From Brevundimonas denitrificans (GTDB lineage Bacteria > Pseudomonadota > Alphaproteobacteria > Caulobacterales > Caulobacteraceae), in contig NZ_BSOY01000014.1 in NCBI RefSeq assembly GCF_030160755.1, positions 1-47,333 on the forward strand: a stretch of 47,333 nucleotides of DNA. Reading direction: 5' to 3'. The position numbers were made by a program, and so were the translations under genes. Positions 21,186-28,871 of the stretch are shown piece by piece (the first letter of the stretch is position 1; the number at the start of each line of letters is the position of its first letter). The notes beneath the pieces are model-generated. The model did no database searches and had not been told where the DNA came from. It saw only the letters and a program-made list of their open reading frames with translations.

Positions 21186-22157
21186 TCAGGGCTGTTCGAG
21201 GTCCTCAGGGTCGGGGGCGCTGCCGCGATAGGCGGCAGCGATGGCGGAGGCGACCGCCTGCACCTGGGCCCGCTGGTTGACGCGATGCGTTTCCGATCGA
21301 GGGTCGTACAGGCCGTCCAGATAGGCCCGATCCCAGCCGGTCAGGCCCGTCGGCGCTGTCGCGGGATCATCGAACAGGTTCAGGATGGTGTCGAACCGGC
21401 CGGTGTCGGCGTCGGGGTCGACCTGGGCCATGGCGACCATGGCCACATAGTCTCCCAGTTGCTGCAGACTGGCGCCGTTCAGATGATCGACATCGATGAT
21501 GATGAAGACCCGCGCGAGCACGTCCTCGGTGTCGTCGTTGAGGCGGGAGGGGGCGCTGACGCGGCTCAGCGGCGCATACTGCTGGGCGGAAGGTCCGCCG
21601 GTGACCGCCCCGCTGCCCGAAACGTCGCCGGGAAGACGCACGGCCGCCCCACCGGTTTCGCGGTGCACCGGCAGACTGACATGCCACCAGCGGATGGGCC
21701 GGTCGTCGCCGATGAAATCGCGCAGTTCGGCCCCGCCGCGATCCATGCCGGCGCCGCCGACGCGAAACAGTCTCGGGCGGCGGGCGACGAAGTCCTCGGT
21801 GAAGCTGGCGGCGTCGCTTATGGCGATCACCAGGACGCTGGGGTCGCAGTCGGGTTCGCGGGGGCGAAGACCGAGGCCGCGGGCGACGTCGGAAGCCCGG
21901 TCGACAATATACTGGGCGGCCTCCGGCTCCAGATTGGCCACGCCGATGCATACGGCGTCCTTCCAGCGGGCAAGCCCGCGGCGGCGCGCCGGCGCGGCGA
22001 CTTCATCAACATAGGCTTCGGCGGTGTCTTCAAGCCGCCGGGCGTCGACCACGACGTCTTCCAGCCGGACAGGGTCCTGGGAGGCAGGCGGCGTCCGGGC
22101 GGCCGGAGCGGACTGGGGCGACGCAAGCAGGGCGGCGGCCAGAAGGGCATACAACAT
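21186..22157 (-). CDS. Exported protein of four-member paralog array (copy 3)
   Basis: 323 aa. Signal peptide MLYALLAAALLASPQSAPA, then a Pro-rich linker and RLEDVVVDARRLEDTAEAYVD. Conserved Cys70 (RWKDAVCIGVANL) and Cys104 (EPDCDPSVLVI). RWWHVSLP is at 156-163, and FIIIDVDHLNGAS at 218-230 is followed by the helix QQLGDYVAMVAMAQVD. TILNLF and GLTGWDRAYL are at 257-280. It is very similar to copy 4, especially over the last third. There are no His/Asp/Glu patterns of a known hydrolase. Function unknown. Confidence 0.86.
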   Translation of the reverse strand: MLYALLAAALLASPQSAPAARTPPASQDPVRLEDVVVDARRLEDTAEAYVDEVAAPARRRGLARWKDAVCIGVANLEPEAAQYIVDRASDVARGLGLRPREPDCDPSVLVIAISDAASFTEDFVARRPRLFRVGGAGMDRGGAELRDFIGDDRPIRWWHVSLPVHRETGGAAVRLPGDVSGSGAVTGGPSAQQYAPLSRVSAPSRLNDDTEDVLARVFIIIDVDHLNGASLQQLGDYVAMVAMAQVDPDADTGRFDTILNLFDDPATAPTGLTGWDRAYLDGLYDPRSETHRVNQRAQVQAVASAIAAAYRGSAPDPEDLEQP

Positions 22158-22251
22158 CGACGTGTCTCCGCTTGAAGATACACGTTACATACCAGCGTTC
22201 CGACCTGCTGGGAATACGGCGCGCGGCGAACCGGAACCGGGCTTTCAGGCC

Positions 22252-23223
22252 TCAGGGTTGTTCGAGGTCTTCCGGCTCGGCGGCGCTGCCGCGGTAGGCG
22301 CTGGCGATGGCCGAGGCGACCGCCTGGACCTGGGCGCGCTGGTTGATGCGGTGGGTCTCGGAACCGGCGTCGTAGAGACCTTCCAGATAGGCCCGGTCCC
22401 AGCCGGTCAGACCTGTCGGCGCCGTCGCCGGATCGTCGAACAGGTTCAGGATGGTGTCGAAACGGCTGGTGTCCGCGTCGGGGTCAATCTGGGCCATGGC
22501 CACCATGGCCACATAGTCGCCAAGCTGCTGGATGTTCGCGCCGTTGAGCTGATCGACATCAACGATGATGAAGACGCGCTTGAGGACGTCCACATATTGG
22601 GTGGTGAGGCGCGACGCGGCATGGATGGCTGTGATCGGTGCATATTCCTGTGCGGATGTCGCATCCCGCCCCCCGCCGCCCGTTCCTGAACCCGCCACGA
22701 ATCCCGGTGGACGCACCACCGGGAGGCCGGTCTCGCTGTCCACCGGCAGGCTGACATGCCACCAGCGGACCGGCCGATCCTCGCTGATGAAATCGCGCAG
22801 TTCAGCGGACCCGCGGTCCATGCCCGCCGCGCCGACGCGGAACAGCCGCGGGCGCATCGCCACGAACTGCTCCGTGAAGCCGGGGCCATCGCTGGTGGCG
22901 ACGATCAGGACGCTGGGGTGGCACTCGGGCTCGTGGGCCCGAAGGCCGAGGCTGCGGGCCACGTCCGAGACCCGATCCGCGAGGTACTGGGCTGTCTCCG
23001 TCTCCAGATTGACGACGCCCACGCACATGCCGTCCTTCCAGCGGGCCAGGCCCCGCCGGGGCGCCGGGGCGGCGACCTGGTCGACATAGGCCTCGGTCGT
23101 GTCCTCCAGCCGCTGCGCGTCGACCACGACGTCCTCAAGGCGGACCGGGTCCTGCGACGGAGGCGGCGTCTGGGCGGCCTGGGGCGACGCCAGCAAGGCG
23201 GCGGCCAAAAGGGCGTACAACAT
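22252..23223 (-). CDS. Exported protein of four-member paralog array (copy 4)
   Basis: 323 aa, first gene of the array in transcription order. Signal peptide MLYALLAAALLASPQ is identical to that of copy 3. It continues with RLEDVVVDAQRLED, RWKDGMCVGVVNL, EPECHPSVLIV, RWWHVSLPVDSETG, FIIVDVDQLNGANIQQLGDY and GLTGWDRAYLEGLY. By eye the last 106 residues differ from copy 3 at about 13 positions, pointing to recent duplication or gene conversion. A Gly-rich insert (GSGTGGGGRDATS) sits in the variable middle. The tig terminator just upstream means the array needs its own promoter between 23224 and 23306; I see no clear one. Confidence 0.86.
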   Translation of the reverse strand: MLYALLAAALLASPQAAQTPPPSQDPVRLEDVVVDAQRLEDTTEAYVDQVAAPAPRRGLARWKDGMCVGVVNLETETAQYLADRVSDVARSLGLRAHEPECHPSVLIVATSDGPGFTEQFVAMRPRLFRVGAAGMDRGSAELRDFISEDRPVRWWHVSLPVDSETGLPVVRPPGFVAGSGTGGGGRDATSAQEYAPITAIHAASRLTTQYVDVLKRVFIIVDVDQLNGANIQQLGDYVAMVAMAQIDPDADTSRFDTILNLFDDPATAPTGLTGWDRAYLEGLYDAGSETHRINQRAQVQAVASAIASAYRGSAAEPEDLEQP

Positions 23224-23306
23224 GAGCGTGTCCCGGACTGACTGGACACGGAGCGTACCAGCGTTCAGGCCAGTCGGAAATATCCGCCCCGGAGGTTCCC
23301 GAATAC

Positions 23307-23338
23307 GAAAACCCCGCCGCGACGGGGTCGCGGCGGGG
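23307..23338 (-). terminator. Terminator after tig
   Basis: A 11-bp GC stem (CCCCGCCGCGA / TCGCGGCGGGG, short loop) followed on the minus strand by TTTTCG. It isolates tig from the paralog array. Confidence 0.85.
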
Positions 23339-23364
23339 CGGGATAGTCGGGCTGGACGTCGAAC

Positions 23365-24708
23365 CTAGAGGTCGTCGTCTTCCTTGAGCAGCTCTTCCTT
23401 GCTGATCGGCGTGTCGGTCACCTTGGCGGTGTCGAAGATCAGGTCGCAGACCTTCTCCTCATAGATCGGGGCGCGCATCTGGGCGGCGGCGTTGGGGTTC
23501 TGGCGATAGAAGTCCAGCACCTGACGCTCCTGGCCCGGGTAGTTGCGGGCCTCGTTCATGATGGCGTTGTTCAGTTCCTGGTCGGTGACCTGGACGTTGT
23601 TGGCGCGCCCGATCTCGGCCAGCACCAGACCCAGGCGCACGCGGCGCTCGGCGATCTTGTGATACTCGTCCTTGAGCTTCTTCTCGGACTTCTTGGCGTC
23701 GTCTTCCGGCAGGCGGCCGGCTTCCTTGTCAGCCTGGACCTGCTGCCAGATGCCGTCGAACTCGGCCTCGACCATCTTGGGCGGCAGGGGGAAGTCGTGG
23801 GCCTTGTCCAGGGCGTCCAGCAGGGCGCGCTTCAGCTTGAAGCGGGCGGCGCCGGTGTACTGCTGGTTCAGATTGGTGCGCAGCAGCTCCTTGAGCTTGT
23901 CCAGCGACTCGATGCCGATGCGCTTGGCGAAGTCCTCGTCGATCACGGCGGGGGCCTCGGCCTTGATCGCCTTGACCTTGACCTCGAAGGTCACAGCCTT
24001 GCCGGCCAGATGGGCGGCCTGGTAGTCGGCCGGGAAGGTCACGTTCAGCACCTTCTCGTCGCCGACCTTGGCGCCCTTGAGCTGCTCCTCGAAGCCCGGG
24101 ATGAAGCGGTTGGAGCCGATCACCAGCTGCGCGTCCTCGGCGGCGCCGCCCTCGAAGGGTTCGCCGTCCAGCTTGCCGAGGAAGTCGATGGTGACCTCGT
24201 CGCCCTCGGCGGCCTTCACGGCCTTGCCCTTCTTGTCCTCATAGGACTTGGCCTGGCCGGCCAGTTCGGTCAGGGCCTCGTCGAGGTCGGCGTCGGTCGC
24301 CTCATAGGTCGGGCGGGCCAGCTTCAGCTTCTTGATGTCGGTCGGAGTGAAGTCGGGCATCACCTCCAGGGCCATTTCGTAGGCCAGGTCTTCCGTGCCG
24401 GCGATGACCTTGTCCATGTCCGAGGTCAGCTTCATCTCGGCGGGCGCGGCCGGACGCACCTTGGCGTCGTCCAGGGCCTTCTGGCTCGAGCTGTTCAGCG
24501 CGTCATTGACGATCTCGCCCATCAGGTCGCGGCCGAACGTCTTCTTGACGTGAGACACCGGGACCTTGCCGGGACGGAAGCCCTTCAGCTTCATCTGCGG
24601 CGCGACTTCCTTCAGCTTGGCGTCCAGCTTCTGGTTCAGCTCGGCGGCGGGAATGGTCACCGCGATGACGCGGCTGAGACCTTCGTTGGACTTTTCGACA
24701 ACTTGCAT
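23365..24708 (-). CDS. tig: Trigger factor
   Basis: 447 aa from ATG 24708; the frame stays open far upstream, but MQVVEKSNEGLSRVIAVTIP is the family start. The N-terminal ribosome-binding domain contains the signature GFRPGKVP (about residues 42-49). The FKBP-type prolyl isomerase domain is at about 150-245 (GDEVTIDFLGKLDGEPFEGG, GSNRFIPGFEEQLKG). The C-terminal chaperone arms are helical and Lys/Glu-rich. It binds nascent chains at the ribosome exit. It is the expected neighbour of clpP, but four extra genes lie between. The leader carries a terminator-like hairpin (see below). Confidence 0.97.
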   Translation of the reverse strand: MQVVEKSNEGLSRVIAVTIPAAELNQKLDAKLKEVAPQMKLKGFRPGKVPVSHVKKTFGRDLMGEIVNDALNSSSQKALDDAKVRPAAPAEMKLTSDMDKVIAGTEDLAYEMALEVMPDFTPTDIKKLKLARPTYEATDADLDEALTELAGQAKSYEDKKGKAVKAAEGDEVTIDFLGKLDGEPFEGGAAEDAQLVIGSNRFIPGFEEQLKGAKVGDEKVLNVTFPADYQAAHLAGKAVTFEVKVKAIKAEAPAVIDEDFAKRIGIESLDKLKELLRTNLNQQYTGAARFKLKRALLDALDKAHDFPLPPKMVEAEFDGIWQQVQADKEAGRLPEDDAKKSEKKLKDEYHKIAERRVRLGLVLAEIGRANNVQVTDQELNNAIMNEARNYPGQERQVLDFYRQNPNAAAQMRAPIYEEKVCDLIFDTAKVTDTPISKEELLKEDDDL

Positions 24709-24767
24709 GGCCGGGATTCTGACGCTCTGGGGCGGCGCCTTTGGGGCGGGCGCTGCACTGTGTGGGT

Positions 24768-24812
24768 AAAACAAAAAGGGCCGCCCCAAATCCGTTTCCG
24801 GGGAGGCGGCGC
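24768..24812 (-). terminator. Terminator-like hairpin inside the tig leader
   Basis: On the minus strand GCCGCCTCCCC and GGGGCGGCC arms (one bulge) are followed by CTTTTTGTTTT. This lies between the tig promoter candidate and the tig ATG, with no other minus-strand gene upstream for it to serve. It therefore looks like an attenuator. Confidence 0.45.
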
Positions 24813-24826
24813 CTTTGAAGCCCGCC

Positions 24827-24855
24827 CTTATGTCGATGACCGTCCGAAAGGTCAA
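24827..24855 (-). promoter_or_regulatory. Candidate vegetative promoter of tig
   Basis: TTGACC (24855-24850), 17 nt, CATAAG (24832-24827) on the minus strand. A start near 24820 would give a leader of about 110 nt that includes the hairpin at 24779-24812. Confidence 0.45.
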
Positions 24856-24913
24856 CGTGAGACGCGGACGAAGCATGGTTTCGATCGACGCCGAGGCGCG
24901 CTATCCAGCCGGG

Positions 24914-25615
24914 ATGAGCTCCTCCCCCTCCCCCATCGGCGTGGCCGTCTTTCCGGTGACGCCCCTGCAGCAGAACTGCACCCTCGTCTGGTGCCGCAAG
25001 ACGCTGAAGGCCGCGATCATAGACCCGGGGGCCTCGGTCGACGGCCTGCTCGGCGCGGTGGCGAAGCAGGGGCTGACTCTGGACGCCATCTGGATCACCC
25101 ACGGCCACCTCGATCACGCCGGCGGCGCCGCCGAGATGCAGGAGAAGACCGGGCTGGACATCATCGGCCCGCATCCCGACGACCAGTTCTGGATCGACGG
25201 CATTCCGGCCCAGGGCCAGATGTACGGCCTGCCCGAGGCGCGGAGCTTCACCCCGACCCGCTGGCTGGCCGACGGCGATGTGCTGACCCTGGGCGAGACG
25301 ACCTGGGAGGTCCGGCACTGCCCCGGCCACACGCCGGGCCATGTGATCTTCTTCAACCGCGAGGCCCGCTTCGCCCAGGTGGGGGACGTCCTGTTCCAGG
25401 GGTCCATCGGACGCACCGACTTCCCGCGCAGCGACCACGCCAGCCTGCTGCACGCCATCACCACCAAGCTCTGGCCGCTGGGCGACGACGTCACCTTCGT
25501 GCCGGGCCATGGTCCGACCTCGACCTTCGGAGCCGAGCGGCGCAGCAATCCGTTCGTGTCGGACGCCGCCATGCGCGGGACGCCGATCGCCCGTCCGGCG
25601 ACCGGGCCGTCCTGA
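24914..25615 (+). CDS. MBL-fold hydrolase, YcbL / glyoxalase II-like
   Basis: 233 aa from ATG 24914 (MSSSPSPIGVAVFPVTPLQQNC); an upstream in-frame extension is not family-like. All metal motifs are present: THGHLDHAGG (HxHxDH, about residues 61-66), GHTPGHVIFF, QVGDVLFQGSIGRTDFP and VPGHGPTST. The QNC near the N-terminus and the GRTDFP segment are hallmarks of the type II glyoxalase-like YcbL group. Substrate is probably a small thioester or related compound, but this is not shown by sequence. It diverges from tig. Confidence 0.9.
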   Translation: MSSSPSPIGVAVFPVTPLQQNCTLVWCRKTLKAAIIDPGASVDGLLGAVAKQGLTLDAIWITHGHLDHAGGAAEMQEKTGLDIIGPHPDDQFWIDGIPAQGQMYGLPEARSFTPTRWLADGDVLTLGETTWEVRHCPGHTPGHVIFFNREARFAQVGDVLFQGSIGRTDFPRSDHASLLHAITTKLWPLGDDVTFVPGHGPTSTFGAERRSNPFVSDAAMRGTPIARPATGPS

Positions 25616-25623
25616 GCCCCGGC

Positions 25624-25905
25624 CTAGCGCGCCGCCAGCATGCCGATCATTACGCCGAGGGCGAGCGCATAGAGCGTCGCCTTGAGAGGCTCGGCCTCGA
25701 CCGTCCCCCGCAGACGGGCAGCCCGCTCCCGCCCCCAGTCGCGTACGAGGCCCGCATCCTCCCGCACCGCGCGCCGCAGGGGACGGGGCTGGCGGTCGCC
25801 TTCCAAAAGGATGGCGTCAGCCTCCCGATCGAGGCGGGCCGAGGGCGAGTCGACGTCCGCCTCGATGTCGTCGGCGAAGGTCTGTCCGTTATAGGGTTCG
25901 GTCAT
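25624..25905 (-). CDS. DUF883/YqjD-like small membrane-tail protein
   Basis: 93 aa. An acidic N-terminus is followed by a long charged helix (LRRAVREDAGLVRDWGRERAARLRG) and a single C-terminal hydrophobic segment (LKATLYALALGVMIGMLAAR) after EAEP. This is the layout of DUF883 (ElaB/YqjD) inner-membrane proteins, which in E. coli bind stationary-phase ribosomes. The match here is by architecture only. It converges with the MBL gene (8 nt apart). Confidence 0.6.
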   Translation of the reverse strand: MTEPYNGQTFADDIEADVDSPSARLDREADAILLEGDRQPRPLRRAVREDAGLVRDWGRERAARLRGTVEAEPLKATLYALALGVMIGMLAAR

Positions 25906-26048
25906 GGCGAGGGCGTTCCGTTGCAGGGGATCCGGCCTGCCTCAATCCCGCCCCGCCGCCCCGGTTCCGCCGAACATGGGACGACGTCCAATCGTGATTG
26001 AACGGCGCCGGCCGCCGCCGCGTTCTCCTGTCAGGATGGAGAACAGCC

Positions 26049-26210
26049 ATGACCTTTATCGAGCCTGACAGCCCCGGCGGCCAGCCGGAAATCATGCCGC
26101 CCGAGACGCCGGGACCGGACATCGACCCGTCCGGCGTGCCCGACGAAATTCCGCAACAGGACCCGGGCGGCGGCGGCGAAGGCGACGCCCGACCGTATGA
26201 CGAAAAGTGA
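26049..26210 (+). CDS. Small Pro/Glu/Asp-rich protein
   Basis: 53 aa from ATG 26049 with GGAG about 8 nt upstream. The sequence is almost entirely turn-forming: PEIMPPETPGPDIDPSGVP and then DEIPQQDPGGGGEGD. It has no hydrophobic core and is probably intrinsically disordered. Similar short Pro-rich acidic proteins are seen near stress genes in Caulobacterales and sphingomonads. Function unknown. It lies upstream of the KGG protein gene on the same strand. Confidence 0.55.
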   Translation: MTFIEPDSPGGQPEIMPPETPGPDIDPSGVPDEIPQQDPGGGGEGDARPYDEK

Positions 26211-26263
26211 GCCGCTCTCGTCCAAACCCTGTGATTCGCTCGCAATTGTGTGACCGCGCATCC

Positions 26264-26288
26264 GGAACCGGAAACGGTGCGGAGGGTT
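26264..26288 (+). promoter_or_regulatory. Candidate EcfG (general stress) promoter
   Basis: GGAAC (26264-26268), 16 nt, GGTT (26285-26288). This is close to the alphaproteobacterial EcfG consensus GGAAC-N16/17-cGTT and lies 42 nt before the KGG protein start. Confidence 0.55.
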
Positions 26289-26329
26289 CATCCCCCGAAC
26301 CGTCATCGTCGCCACGAAAGGAACCTCCA

Positions 26330-26554
26330 ATGGCTCAAGGTCAGCCCACTCGAGCCTCCGGCGTCTCCAAGCGGGGCTTCGCCTCGATGGATCCGGAACG
26401 GCAGCGCGAGATCGCCCGCAAGGGCGGGGCCAGCGTCCCCAGCGAAAAGCGCAGCTTCTCCCAGGACCGCAGCCTGGCCGCCCAGGCCGGCCGCAAGGGC
26501 GGCGAGGCCTCCCACGGCGCCCGCCCCCGCACCACGCCGCCCGTCGCTGAATAG
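26330..26554 (+). CDS. KGG-repeat stress-type protein
   Basis: 74 aa with AAGGAA about 6 nt upstream of ATG 26330. Two KGG motifs are visible: GFASMDPERQREIARKGG (about residues 16-33) and a second RSLAAQAGRKGGEASH (about 47-62). This is the general stress protein / con-10 repeat also found in B. subtilis GsiB. Such proteins are small, hydrophilic and made under desiccation or stationary stress. The EcfG-like promoter just upstream agrees with that role. A strong terminator follows 25 nt after the stop. Confidence 0.82.
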   Translation: MAQGQPTRASGVSKRGFASMDPERQREIARKGGASVPSEKRSFSQDRSLAAQAGRKGGEASHGARPRTTPPVAE

Positions 26555-26574
26555 CCGACCCGGCCATCCATCCG

Positions 26575-26609
26575 AAAAGGCGGCGACCGCACCGGTCGCC
26601 GCCTTTTTT
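26575..26609. terminator. Terminator between the KGG gene and the ergothioneine gene
   Basis: An 11-bp perfect stem (GGCGGCGACCG / CGGTCGCCGCC, 3-nt loop) with TTTTTT after it and AAAA before it, so it can serve both convergent genes. Confidence 0.88.
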
Positions 26610-26613
26610 GATT

Positions 26614-28773
26614 TCAGGCTTCGAGCAGCGCCAGGGCCACGGAAGGGTCGGGATTGGTCTCGAATCCGGCCACCGTCCAGCCGGAGGCCTCGGCCAGCTC
26701 GCGCACCGAGTCCTCAGTGTATTTCCGCGAACTCTCCGTATGGATGGTCTCGCCGCGCCGGAACGGGATGCGGCGGCCGTCGAGCAGAACGGTCATGTCG
26801 CGGGTCGCCTCGAGATGCATCTCCATCCGCGACGCCGTAGCGTTCCAGACCGCGCGATGGGCGAAGGAATCCACATCGAACCCGGCCCCCAGTTCGCGAT
26901 TGGCGCGGACCAGAAGATTGCGGTTGAAGGCGGCGGTCACGCCCGCGGAATCGTCATAGGCGGCGATCAGCGTTTCCGGCGACTTGACCAGATCGACCCC
27001 GAGGATGAACAGGGCGTCGGGGCCGAGCAGGCCGCGCGCCGCCGTCAGGAAGGCGATGGCCTCGTCCCGCTCCAGATTGCCGATGGTCGAGCCCGGGAAG
27101 AAGCCGACCCGCCGGCCCTGCCCGATCCCGGCCGGCAGGGCGCCCAGATGAAGGAAGTCGCCGACCAGCGGCGTCACCGTCAAAGCCGGATAGGCCTCGG
27201 CGATCCGGCCTGCAGCGGCGTCGAGGGCGTCGGCGCTGATATCGATCGGAACATAGGCGCCGAGGTCGGAGGCTGCGTCGAGGACGATGCGGGTCTTCTC
27301 GCTGGCCCCGGAGCCGAACTCGACGAGGGCGGCGCCGGACCCGAAACGCGCCGCCCAGTCCGGGGCGACGCGCCGCAGCAGGGCCGCCTCCTGCCGCGTC
27401 GGGTAGTATTCCGGCAGGCGGGTGATGGCCTCGAACAGGCTCGAGCCCTCGGCGTCATAGAACCATTTCGGCGAGGCGACCTTGGGCGAGCGCGACAGGC
27501 CGGCGACCAGATCGCGGCGGAACCGGGCGGTCTCGCCCTGGTCCGTCGCGCGAACCAGGGGCGCGGGCGCGTCCTCGGCCAGTCTCAATCCCGTGAAGGC
27601 CCACCGCTGATGCGGGTAGAAGAAGTTGCGGTAGCTGACCCGGGCATGGCCCTCGGGCGTGGCGAAGCTGGAGCCGCGCAACACCATCTGGTTGGCCATG
27701 AATTTCCCGTTGTATTCGGACGCCGTGCCCTCGGTCGGCCGGAAGCCCGGATAGGGCGCATAGGCGCTGGCGGTCCACTGCCAGACCTCCCCGAAGGCAT
27801 TGGAGAAGGCCTCGGGGCGGCAGCGCACCGCATGCTCCCACTCCGCCTCGGTCGGCAGCCGTTTGCCGGCCCAGCGGGCGTAGGCGTCGGCCTCATAGAA
27901 GCTGATGTGGCGGACCGGGGCCGCCGGATCGAGCGGCGCGCGGCCCGTCAGACCCATGGTGGTCCAGCCGTCGCCGTCGCGGCGCCAGTAGAGGGGCGCA
28001 TCCCAGGCCTCGGCCTGAACCGTCGACCAGCCGTCCGACAGCCACAGCTCGGGCCGGGCGTAGCCGCCGTCCGCGATGAAGGCGAACCAGTCGGCGTTGG
28101 ACACCAGGTCGTTGGCCAGGGCGTAGGGCTCCAGCCAGACGCGGTGCGCCGGCCCCTCATTGTCGAAGGCGAAGCCCGCGCCGCCGTGTCCGATCTCGAC
28201 CAGACCCCCGTCGAACCGGGTGATCCCCCCGAGCGCCCGCTGCGGCGGACGTGAACGCGGCTCAGCCGGATAGGCCCGCGGATCCAGCGGCGAGCGGGCC
28301 ATCAGGTTCAGCAGGTCCATCAGGAACAGCTCCTGATGTTGCTGGTCGTGATTCAGTCCCAGCGTGAACAGATACAGGCGGCGCGCATCGGTGGGCCCCT
28401 CGCCCAGCCAGCGGGTCATGCGCCGGTCGATCTCGCGGCGATAGGCCAGCACCTCGTCGAGCGAGGGCCGGGTCATCAGGCCCCGCGCGGGACGGTCGAC
28501 CCGCGGCCCGAGCGCCTCATAATAGCTGTTGAACAGGGTCTGGAAGCGCGGATCGACCGGCTGATAGCCGGGCTCCTCGCCCAGGATCATGGCCTCGAAG
28601 AACCAGCTGGTGTGGGCCAGGTGCCATTTGCCGGGGCTGCAGTCGGGCATGGACTGGGCCGCAAGGTCCTCCGGGCCCAGACCCTCCGCCAGAATCGGCA
28701 TGGCGGCGCGAACGACCCGGTAGGCCATGAGGTCGTCGGCGGTGCGATCGGCGATTCGCGACGGTGCGTTCAT
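26614..28773 (-). CDS. Fused EgtB-EgtD ergothioneine synthesis enzyme
   Basis: 719 aa in one uninterrupted frame. Residues about 15-165 form the DinB-type iron-binding domain (WHLAHTSWFFE; NHDQQHQELF with His142 and His146). Residues about 185-400 are the FGE-type sulfoxide synthase domain (LPTEAEWEHAVR, FGEVWQWTASAY, NGKFMANQMVLRG, RNFFYPHQRWAFTGLRLA). Residues about 415-719 are an EgtD histidine N-methyltransferase (SPKWFYDAEGSSLFEAI, YYPTRQE, VEFGSGASEKT, FFPGSTIGNL, FNRNLLVRANRELGAG, GETIHTESSRKY). No start codon lies at the junction near residue 405. Together the parts would make hercynine and then its cysteine sulfoxide conjugate. The later C-S lyase step (EgtE) is not in the window. 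Fusion order is opposite to fungal Egt1. Confidence 0.9.
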   Translation of the reverse strand: MNAPSRIADRTADDLMAYRVVRAAMPILAEGLGPEDLAAQSMPDCSPGKWHLAHTSWFFEAMILGEEPGYQPVDPRFQTLFNSYYEALGPRVDRPARGLMTRPSLDEVLAYRREIDRRMTRWLGEGPTDARRLYLFTLGLNHDQQHQELFLMDLLNLMARSPLDPRAYPAEPRSRPPQRALGGITRFDGGLVEIGHGGAGFAFDNEGPAHRVWLEPYALANDLVSNADWFAFIADGGYARPELWLSDGWSTVQAEAWDAPLYWRRDGDGWTTMGLTGRAPLDPAAPVRHISFYEADAYARWAGKRLPTEAEWEHAVRCRPEAFSNAFGEVWQWTASAYAPYPGFRPTEGTASEYNGKFMANQMVLRGSSFATPEGHARVSYRNFFYPHQRWAFTGLRLAEDAPAPLVRATDQGETARFRRDLVAGLSRSPKVASPKWFYDAEGSSLFEAITRLPEYYPTRQEAALLRRVAPDWAARFGSGAALVEFGSGASEKTRIVLDAASDLGAYVPIDISADALDAAAGRIAEAYPALTVTPLVGDFLHLGALPAGIGQGRRVGFFPGSTIGNLERDEAIAFLTAARGLLGPDALFILGVDLVKSPETLIAAYDDSAGVTAAFNRNLLVRANRELGAGFDVDSFAHRAVWNATASRMEMHLEATRDMTVLLDGRRIPFRRGETIHTESSRKYTEDSVRELAEASGWTVAGFETNPDPSVALALLEA

Positions 28774-28871
28774 GTCAGTCCCTCCGGCCCCGGACCGATC
28801 GCCGTCAGGCGAGAATGGTCTCGTTTTGTTCTATCTAGGTGGGGCATGGCGACTGTTCAATGACGTCGCGC

